A stretch of DNA of 64,000 bases from Lepidurus packardi. Its lineage: Eukaryota > Arthropoda > Branchiopoda > Notostraca > Triopsidae. The stretch lies in NCBI GenBank assembly GCA_023053545.1, contig JAKZAN010000006.1, positions 6,825,001 to 6,889,000 of the forward strand. The letters run 5' to 3'. The notes under the pieces are model-generated. The model worked only from the letters and a program-made list of their open reading frames with translations. It ran no database searches and was not told the DNA's origin. The translations under genes were made by a program, and so were the position numbers. Below are positions 59,050 through 64,000 of the stretch, in pieces (position 1 is the first letter of the stretch; each line of letters starts with the position of its first letter).

Positions 59050-60689
59050 GCTAACCTAACCTAATACATTTCTAACCCAACTACCAATTTTCAACTCGAA
59101 TGACACCTGTTTGTCACTCTTTTTCGGAGAACGTGTTGCAACACTGACACAGTAATGTCACTTTTGACCAGTGGGTTTTTAACCGGAGAACCTGTTGGCA
59201 AAAGCATAACAAACATCAGTGCCATCTGTGACTCTTTTCCATCAATAAGTTAAGGCTATATGGGAGCCTTGTACCTGCTATAAATTCCGCGTAATTCACG
59301 ATGAAACGGAAATTCCGCGTTTTTACGCTAAATAGGAAGGAAGTCACTCGTCAAGACCTGTTGCAAGTGTACACTAGGGTTTCTACTTTGCAGAGTGCAC
59401 ACACGACAACGAAAAATACCGGAATTTAAATAGAAACACCGAAAGAGCATCTCGTTTCAAGCTTGTTATCTCTGGGAATGACATGACAGGGTACGAAAAT
59501 GCATTGCAATGCCGGCGCGGGCATGGAGGGTTGCTAATCAGCTTAACGAGGACCTTCCTCACGTTTTCACGTGACCCATTGTTGGCTCATTACCACCCCT
59601 TTGGCGTAGTCATCGATCATTTAACTAGATCCTGGCGTCAAGACTACACTTGTTCAAGTTCTTCCACTTTTAAACCGTTCTCTGACGAGAAAAGCTCATG
59701 TTCTTACCCTTTTGTCTGCCCCCTCCCCCTCCGGGCCCAAGTTATTCCAGTAATATCGTTTTAACAATCCCAAATTTGCTGGTCCTGACAGACGGAAACT
59801 TGATCGGTCACATTTGAAGCGCATATGAAGCTATCAAGTGTCGCTCAAATTTTCCTTCTTTTTTTTTTGTGTCTCTCTCTTTGACAAACAGCAACACGAA
59901 TTTTGACCTTTTTTCCCTAAGAAAATAAACAAAAAATGCTCCAAAAAGGAAAAGTCCCATAAAGAGCAGCATGACTGCCAATAACCGATGCCTGTGAGAG
60001 AGTAGAACAGGATGCCTAAGACTAGGCGAAAAACGGTCCTATATATGCGTTTCATGTTTCTAGCTTCCGTTTTTTTTTTTTGTATCCATCGATCCTATTT
60101 GGCTTGCAGTGTCCCGCTCCTCTTCTTCTCCTTCTTCCCCGGGTCCAGTCTGGGAGAGCCATCATTCTTTTGCTAGGATTCTTTCCCCATCCCATACGGG
60201 GGCTCCTTTGCTATGGTAATGTGATAGCATTTCATCGGAAACACCGTTAAAGCACCACTTGATTGGGTCAATCTGTGTTTATAGGCCAGATCGACGGGGT
60301 CTTTTCCTCCTTAGACGCCGTAAGGAACAGGCTCGCATGTTGCGTTTGGCCCCATAAAGCGGACAGTGTAATGGAGCTACGATAACCGTCTTCATTTTCC
60401 CTTTCGTTTCAAACTTGAAAGTTCGCTTTTCCGCTCCATCACCTCCCCTCCTCCTCCCATCTCATCTCATCTGGACTTTCCTTGGTTGGAGCTTCTGTTT
60501 CATCGTCCGTCGTCCAAGTTTCATCGTTCATGCATCTTTTAGAGCAGTCGACTATACAAGACAAAAGATCCTTGATTTTGACATCCCTAAACTTTTGGTC
60601 ACTTCCAAAGTGTGGGATCATTTGGCATGCAGCTGGTAACGAAACCGCAAAGCCCAGCGAACGTGACGTCCTTTCACTTTAGAAACTGG
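59050..60689. other. Gene-poor region, nothing recognised
   Basis: Unique sequence. The frame at 59483-59764 (plus) has no domain features. No exon chain found. Confidence 0.4.
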
Positions 60690-60840
60690 GCAACGACGAC
60701 TCGACAATAGGACTAGCCCTAACCTAACCTAGTCCTTAAGTCGGGGTTCGTAGTCCTTGAGTTGGATATAAGTCGGATATACCATAGTCGAGTCCTCCTT
60801 GTGTCGTGTTGCCGAGAAACTGTATCAAATCAAGAGAGCT
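60690..60840 (+). repeat. Diverged copy of the GTCCTT-type repeat with CCTAACCTAACCT
   Basis: Contains CCTAACCTAACCTAGTCCTT, AGTCCTTGAGTTGGATATAA, GTCGAGTCCTCCTTGTGTCG and GTTGCCGAGAAACT. It parallels 44490-44590 inside transposon copy 2 (CCTAACCTAACCT...GAGTCCTTGTGTTGCGTTGCCG). Confidence 0.55.
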
Positions 60841-63159
60841 TAATTTCGTCTTGCTAACTTAAACTGGCCTATGTTACCAAAACATTTCTTGCGTTGATAC
60901 GGACATTTGAATAGAGCCAAAGGGCTGAAAGAGTGAAAGAGAAAAGCCAATGGTCCGCGGCTGATTTGTGGGGCTTAAAAGAGCGGGCCTTTTGGAAAGC
61001 AACAGAAAACGTAAGACGTTCACCCTCCCGCGTCCTTTTTTCCCCTCAGGGGAGTTTTTTGCACGATGATGAGAGCGTGCAGGGAGGGTCAGGACTTGGG
61101 TGATGGAGCATGCCCATGAGGTAATGGTGCGTCAAACAGTCGGCCCCGGGAATGCCCTTTTATCTTATTTTTTCTTCCTTTCTCTTGTATCCCCCCAAAC
61201 TCCCAGTACAGTCTGTGTAAAAGATACTTCGTAACAGGCCGAAAGCACTGCGGAATTTTGCTCGTGCGGCCGAAATACCACGCAGCAAAAGGGGTTGACG
61301 CGGCACAGCTGGGACCACTTTGAGTCTCTCCAAGCGACTCCGCGAACTTATAGTTGCTCGACAAGGGGAAGGGTGATTTCCGATTCTGTGTACGAACGCG
61401 AGGGTCCAGTCGACCCCATCTTGGTGTCTCTCGCCAGCACCCGGGCGAAAAGGGCACTCCGGCACTCCAAAGCTTGCTCCAAAGAACTTGGCATGGTTCG
61501 GTGTTCCTTGAGTCTGGTCCTGATTGAACTTGGTCGACGTCAGCAAAGTTGGGAGCTGGAGCGAAAATAGGGAATGTCCTCATGCTAGATCGAAGGACGA
61601 GCGCTCAGCGCGGAATCACTCTAGTGTGACTAAACAATAAAGGCATGAATGAAATTCCCGTATGTAAAATACCTGAATTTCTATACATTCGCATTATTTT
61701 ACAACTTGCTCGGAATTCATCTTGTTCATCCACCACCCTTTAGCGCTCTCCCCACCCCTCGTTCACCCCACCCCTTATAACCTTGTATGGGTTGGGTGGG
61801 AGGCAATCCATTTGTTTTATAAGCTGGATTTGTCACTTTCTCTCCTATCCATCAGCTGAAGAAGAGAAGAAGGGGATGGACTCTGACTGAGCTGGAAGAG
61901 CTCAATGCAATTAATTAAAGCCTGGAGCAAAGAGGAAACAGGAAACTTGCAGTAAAGTAAAACAATTGTGTGTTTTTACCCTCCTCCTCTTCGTCTTCTG
62001 TCTTGTCTTTATTTTTACTTATTTTTTTCCCAAGATGGAAACCCTACCGAAATTTCTGTCTTGTGTGACTTACGATCTCCGTTCTTCTTCCTCTGCAGCT
62101 TCGTGCTTGTTGGGTTGCTTCATAAATGGCTTTAAAAAAGCAGGTTAGATGCTGTCGATTGTCGAACAGCGGTTTGTGGGGTTTGACGTCTTTTTTTGGG
62201 CATTTTTTCGGCTTATAGCTGCATTCCGTGTCTTCAAGTCGTTAAAAGACAGGGCGGTGTAGAGGGTTGGTTTTTGGGTCCTAACGAAGAAATAGATAAA
62301 AAAAGAGAGAGACTTTGTAGTTTTGCTGTACTGTATGGCAAAAGGACAAGGGGAACTGACCAAGCAAGAGTTTTAAGAATACTAAAAGAGACGTGTGGGG
62401 ACGCCGTTGCGTGCTGCTAGACATGCCGGCCATCCGTTGACAATGTCGACGACTCCTCTCGCTAGCTGTTCTTGCTTGGACCCCCTTTCGACGTCGCGGC
62501 GGTGCCATCAGCAGAACACGACATCTTAACCCGAAAACCTCCCCCGAAAAAAAGAAAAGTAGAGACGCTTAGAAGCTAGACAGTTTGGTAGATTGGACGA
62601 GGTTTTTCCCCCAAATGGAAAAACACTCGAGTTGCGATTAAACCACTCAGCTCAGGATAACTACAGAATTACCTCTGTGGCACTTTCTCTCAAGGTTCCG
62701 TATTCCCATAGTTACGTAAAATTACAATTTAATCTCTCTGAAAGCTCTATTTAAGGTTAGCCCTGCAAGGATTTGGCTCACTAGCAAAGTTTTGCTTCGT
62801 AGAACGTTACAATTGTTGCTCGCAGCTCTATGTTTCAGAACGCGCTCTGTTTGTTACGCTTGACAGCTTATCTATTGGCCCTCAATTAGGGCGGTGTATA
62901 ACGGACAAAATAAGTACTAACACAAAAAACTCCTAAATGTTTCCTTGCACTCGGCACGTCGAGCGTTTGTTAGATAAGAAAAGGGAACACAAGTAGACTG
63001 GGGGTTTCCCCAGGTAAATAGCTTGTTCACGTTCCCTATTTGGTGAAAGAAAGATGGTGGAATGAAAACCGTTAAAAAGATACCTTGTTTTAACCCCACT
63101 TTGAGTCTGTCTGTCTGCATTCTACTTAATTGTAGCCATTGTACGGATTCTACACTGTA
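60841..63159. other. Gene-poor region with a GC-richer island
   Basis: 61085-61590 is GC-richer and open in several frames on both strands. A homeodomain-like AATTAATTAA lies near 61909. No supported exon was seen. Confidence 0.4.
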
Positions 63160-63245
63160 GAGTCCTGTACATGGGGAAGATACCCGTCCAATCAGAGTGC
63201 GACTTCGACCCTGTTGGCAACAATGAAATCCTTTTCATTTTAGCG
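63160..63245 (+). repeat. Dispersed repeat A, partial copy 3
   Basis: Shares ACATGGGGAAGATACCCGTC, CAATCAGAGTGCGACTTCGA and GGCAACAATGAAAT with the copies at 41020 and 41985. Confidence 0.6.
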
Positions 63246-64000
63246 CGCTAACTAGAGTCGTACTTTGATTCAACGGGAATATTTCCTATGTACATTTTAT
63301 TATACAAAAATGTTCGTAAATTTAGAACAAACATGTTTGAATTTTCTAGTTGTAACGGGGTTTACCTTATTTCATTTGGAATAATACATATTGTAACAGT
63401 GAACTAACCTGCAAACTCTGTTTTTTATGTTGTAGTTAATAGTGTTACCCTATGTTTATTTAATATTTATGTTAAGGAATTTCTTTATTGGCATTCAAGG
63501 TAGACATTTTTTGCAGTGTAGGTACGTTCCATGTATCCGTTGATTGGTGTTAATGTGGAGGTGTGGTTTTCTTTTTTTTTGTCAGGTCTAAAGATCTAAG
63601 AAAGAAACGGAAACTCGACGAGGTAGAAAACAAGCACCTGCTTGTTTCTAGCACTCTTTAAGATACAGTACTGGCGGCATGGGAAGGGATAATTACTGTA
63701 CAGTTTACGTAACAACCCGCCCTTAGTTTTCTATCTCTTTTGTTACATCAGTTCCCAATCTTTTTATAGATCTCCTTCCCACAATTGCTTTTGTTTTTGT
63801 TCTCTTTTTATAGCTCTCGTAACCCAGCAGTCTCTGGCGGGGTTTCAGTTCAGGAAAACTTGCAAATGAGAAAATATATCTGTTCAATAGAGAAAACTCG
63901 CCTTCTCTGTCCACCTGTCATGGCGAAGATAATTAAGTTAGCAGAGCGTTTTACCCCTGCAAAAGCGAAAGAAAAATGCTTAGGAAAAATAGTATAGAAC
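63246..64000. other. Right end of window, nothing recognised
   Basis: AT-rich sequence. An acceptor-like TTTTTATAG near 63814 precedes a plus-strand frame ending at 63997, with no family features. Confidence 0.35.

Noticed and set aside
61089-61583. 164-codon minus-strand open frame, overlapping a 128-codon frame and a plus-strand frame
   Set aside because: The region is GC-richer and open in several frames on both strands at once; none has domain features, and stop-poor composition explains it.
1-64000. tRNA, rRNA, snRNA and CRISPR arrays
   Set aside because: No tRNA B-box with matching arms, no rRNA or U6-like sequence and no regularly spaced short repeats were recognised by eye; a covariance-model search would settle the tRNA and snRNA question.

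Overview
The window looks like a piece of nuclear genome from a compact-genome arthropod, most likely a branchiopod crustacean such as Daphnia. The evidence is an allatostatin-A (FGLamide) neuropeptide precursor, arthropod-like versions of several conserved genes, and many introns of only about 45-80 bases. The species is an inference; no marker sequence fixes it. There are no bacterial operons, CRISPR arrays or rRNA genes, and I recognised no tRNA. || Left third (1-21869) is gene-dense, with six genes whose splice sites and reading phases could be joined by eye. They are: a receptor tyrosine phosphatase of the Ptp10D/PTPRB class on the minus strand, running off the left edge and showing only its FN3 ectodomain; a mitochondrial glutamate carrier (minus); V-ATPase subunit E (minus); the allatostatin-A precursor (plus); Elongator subunit 4 (minus, convergent with allatostatin); and mitochondrial proline dehydrogenase (plus, divergent from Elp4). 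Glutamate carrier and proline dehydrogenase both serve proline/glutamate metabolism in mitochondria; otherwise the neighbours are functionally unrelated housekeeping or signalling genes. || Right two thirds (21870-64000) contain no coding region I can support with confidence, which is striking beside the dense left part. What can be seen there is structure rather than genes: a four-copy ~160-bp tandem array (28718-29360), a three-copy array (46692-47290), a 275-bp duplication (55963-56500), an AT-rich duplication (53094-53320), a 305-bp hAT-like MITE with a perfect 8-bp target duplication (41547-41867), two copies of a pogo/Tigger-like DNA transposon (a third copy lies in a phosphatase intron), a dispersed repeat flanking the MITE, hairpins near 58.6 and 59.0 kb, pyrimidine/GAGA tracts, and promoter-like TATA/initiator arrangements with no recognised gene, one of them in front of a plausible signal-peptide exon at 48811. 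|| The most interesting leads are the allatostatin precursor, which carries two non-canonical amidated peptides (ending PFL and TYM) beside six FGLamides, the orphan promoter plus signal-peptide exon at 48.75 kb, and the 58.59-kb long hairpin.
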